DNA of 64,000 bases from JACQZO01 sp964512325. GTDB taxonomy: Bacteria > Patescibacteriota > Gracilibacteria > RBG-16-42-10. Positions 62,259 through 64,000 of this stretch are shown here, piece by piece. The notes under the pieces were generated by a model that was not told where the DNA came from, did no database searches, and was given only the letters and a program-made list of their open reading frames with translations. How positions within the stretch are numbered: the stretch's first letter is position 1; each line of letters opens with the position of its first letter. Location of the stretch: positions 124,001 through 188,000 of the forward strand of contig CAZEGN010000001.1 of assembly GCA_964512325.1 (NCBI GenBank), written 5' to 3'. Both the position numbers and the translations under genes were made by a program.

Positions 62259-64000
62259 ATGCTTTTATTTAAGCAAAGTTCGCTCACTCTGGGCAAACGC
62301 GATCCGCATCACATTATTGTCACAAGTTCCTATATTCCTGAAGATCAAAATGAAGCTGCCTACGGTTCAGTATATTTCACTTTTGTTCTAAAAGAGCATC
62401 GTGAAATTGCAGCTGAAATCAAAAACGTTATTCTTGATAGTTTTAAAGATCATTTCTATCAGGATCTAGAACGCAATGCTGAGCAAAGCTTTGAAGAGAC
62501 ACTACAAGCCATTAACGACAATGTGAGCAAGCTAGCTCAAGCTGAAAATATTCTTTGGGAAGAAAGTTTAAGTATTGCTTTGGGAGTTTTCTCTCATAGC
62601 GACCTTCACCTTTCCATTGGTGGCATGGGTAGTATTTATTTGGGTCGAGGCAATCATCTTACATTCATTAGTGAGGGCTTATTACCTGGTGAAGGGACAG
62701 TAGAAAATAAAATCTTCTATTCTCTTGCTAGCGGTAATCTTCTCCCTAAGGATCAGATTGTTTTTAGCACAGAGAGACTTGAAGATATTGTTGACATGGA
62801 TGCACTAAAAACAAAAATCAACAATATTGATGTCGATGATGGCGAAGATCTTCCATCTTTAAAACACGCGCATTTGCAAATAGTGGAGTGCTTGGAGGTT
62901 GCTCAGCAAGAAGATCCAATTGAAGAGAAAACCACTCAACCAAAAGACTCCGAAACTGCACCATTACGTCCACGTGAACCACTACGTGCACAGACAGGAT
63001 TATCGTCTACAAGTCGATTCATGAACACGGTTGCCATTTTGAAAGATAATATCAAAAAGAGTTTAGAACGGATTTTTAATCGCACTGGAAAACCCTATGT
63101 TAAAAGACCATTGCCGCTCAACAAGATTATTATTGGAGCAGCTGCAGCAGCAGTTATTATTATTGGTCTTTATTGGCTCACAAGTGCACAGCAAAGCAAT
63201 AATACTAAACGCAACTTGCAAGCATTACTAACAGAAGTCAGTGCTGATCAAGAAAATGCTAAGTCACGAATAAATATTGACAGAGAAAGTGCCAAGAACC
63301 TGCTCCTTGCGGATCAGAAACGCCTTATAGATGCGTTAGCAATGACAAACGACACGATTCTCCTTGCTCAGATCAACGGCGAACTGGAAGAAATTAATCA
63401 ATTGCTTGAGAGCGCTGATCAAGTATTCAAAATTGAAGATCCAAAAGTTGCTTATGATTTAGCTCAAGAGCGCAGCAATTTTGAAGGAAAAGGACTTATT
63501 AGTATGGGCAATGATCTTTACGCCTTTGATAGTGATGCCTTGTATCGACTAGCGCTCGATAAGCCTACTAGACGCACAGTGATTGTTGATGGAAACACAG
63601 TTAATGCTATTAATTTAGCTACACCTATTACTAAAGATGGCACTATTCAGCTTTATACTACTGATAACAAGCTGATTCAGTTTAAGAATGACACATTTAC
63701 TAATGTTACCGCGCCTGGAGGTGCCGATGCTACTTGGAAAAATGCAGTCGCGATCACTGAATATATTGATCGCCGCTTTATGTACTTCCTGGATCCCGGG
63801 AACAATACTGTTTGGCGCTACGGACGAGACAGTAGCGGCTCATTACAAGCTGCTGTAAGCAAAAATGTGGCTAACCTAGACTTAAGCAAAGCGGTATCAA
63901 TTACAGTTGATGGTGCGGTCTATGTGCTCACAAGTGATGGAAAGATTCATAAAACTTACGCTGATGAAGTTCAAGATTTTATTATTGATGGTTTAAGTAA
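62259..64000 (+). CDS. Membrane protein with degenerate PP2C-like domain and C-terminal propeller-like region (3' truncated by window edge)
   Basis: At least 580 residues; the frame is open to the window end. The N-terminal ~210 residues have the order of a PPM/PP2C phosphatase (helical pair with ETLQAINDNVSKL, then LSIALGVFSHSDLHLSIGGMGSIYLGRGNHLTFIS), but the usual metal-binding DG and GDSR motifs are replaced (GGMGS), so it is probably inactive. A Glu/Pro/Arg-rich linker (~225-285) precedes one membrane helix (~290-307). A coiled segment (~315-400) and repeated short strands (DLYAFDSDALYRL, AVYVLTSDGKIHKTY) suggest an extracellular beta-propeller. It could signal across the membrane by binding rather than catalysis. 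Confidence 0.65.
   Translation, partial: MLLFKQSSLTLGKRDPHHIIVTSSYIPEDQNEAAYGSVYFTFVLKEHREIAAEIKNVILDSFKDHFYQDLERNAEQSFEETLQAINDNVSKLAQAENILWEESLSIALGVFSHSDLHLSIGGMGSIYLGRGNHLTFISEGLLPGEGTVENKIFYSLASGNLLPKDQIVFSTERLEDIVDMDALKTKINNIDVDDGEDLPSLKHAHLQIVECLEVAQQEDPIEEKTTQPKDSETAPLRPREPLRAQTGLSSTSRFMNTVAILKDNIKKSLERIFNRTGKPYVKRPLPLNKIIIGAAAAAVIIIGLYWLTSAQQSNNTKRNLQALLTEVSADQENAKSRINIDRESAKNLLLADQKRLIDALAMTNDTILLAQINGELEEINQLLESADQVFKIEDPKVAYDLAQERSNFEGKGLISMGNDLYAFDSDALYRLALDKPTRRTVIVDGNTVNAINLATPITKDGTIQLYTTDNKLIQFKNDTFTNVTAPGGADATWKNAVAITEYIDRRFMYFLDPGNNTVWRYGRDSSGSLQAAVSKNVANLDLSKAVSITVDGAVYVLTSDGKIHKTYADEVQDFIIDGLS

Noticed and set aside
1..64000. tRNA or rRNA genes and CRISPR arrays
   Set aside because: No spacer is long enough or carries tRNA-like arms or regularly spaced repeats; all gaps are under 210 nt.
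1..64000. Recoded TGA (Gly) as in some candidate phyla
   Set aside because: TGA serves as a normal stop (for example trpS at 57469-57471), and no conserved gene needs TGA read-through.

Overview
This is a contiguous piece of bacterial chromosome, most likely from a Candidate Phyla Radiation (Patescibacteria) organism. The evidence is: a complete ribosomal superoperon in which rplO follows rpsE with no rpmD (uL30), a loss typical of that radiation; very compact spacing with many 1-20 nt overlaps; a zinc-type S14; start codons preceded by A/T-rich leaders with no recognisable Shine-Dalgarno sequence; and many secreted or lipid-anchored proteins of unknown role. TGA is used as a normal stop, so this is not one of the TGA=Gly lineages. 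The class or phylum within the radiation cannot be fixed from this window. No tRNA, rRNA, CRISPR array, insertion sequence or prophage gene was seen, and no gene-free stretch exceeds 300 bases.

Layout. 1-10.8 kb: the 3' end of sbcC, converging on a very large alpha-2-macroglobulin gene; then a pyruvyl-transferase (CsaB family), a secreted SH3 protein, a DUF1653 protein, and a secreted 3D/peptidoglycan-binding protein on the minus strand. 10.8-22.2 kb: a promoter with a perfect -35 box drives rpoB-rpoC-rpsL-rpsG, followed by a terminator, an intruding NYN-domain nuclease-like gene, and fusA with its own promoter. 22.2-34.1 kb: tuf, the S10 and spc genes and secY, with an extra promoter before rplP. 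34.2-39.8 kb: adk-map, then infA-rpmJ-rpsM-rpsK-rpsD-rpoA-rplQ-rplM-rpsI, ending in a bidirectional terminator. 39.9-44.3 kb (minus strand): a cohesin-domain surface protein, a TPR protein, rsmA and queA. 44.4-49.4 kb: mnmA, a methyltransferase, a TrmB-type regulator, and a translationally coupled set (two-TM peptide, PH-domain membrane protein, lipoprotein). 49.4-52.2 kb: clpC behind a CIRCE-like operator. 52.2-55.3 kb: an orphan response regulator, a HIT-like protein, a nucleotidyltransferase-fold protein and a mannose-1-phosphate guanylyltransferase. 55.3-64 kb: recA behind a perfect palindrome of LexA-box form, trpS, an unknown protein, an O-antigen-ligase-type membrane protein, lgt, a SecD-like lipoprotein, rlmN (minus strand), and a membrane protein with a degenerate PP2C-like domain that runs off the end.

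How the genes work together. The core is transcription and translation (RNA polymerase, 28 ribosomal proteins, EF-G, EF-Tu, IF-1, SecY, Map, Adk). Around it are rRNA/tRNA modification (RsmA, QueA, MnmA, RlmN), proteostasis and DNA repair (ClpC, RecA, SbcC), and envelope functions (Lgt, lipoproteins, glycan enzymes, A2M, cohesin protein).

The most interesting signals are regulatory or architectural: a CIRCE-like element wrapped around the clpC -10 box; a GAAC-N4-GTTC palindrome filling the recA promoter spacer; a lipoprotein resembling only the periplasmic part of SecD; an NYN gene splitting the str operon; an S7 without its N-terminal tail; an AUG-GCC-UAA mini-ORF just upstream of rplP; and an intergenic repeat family built on TTCGGAATT.
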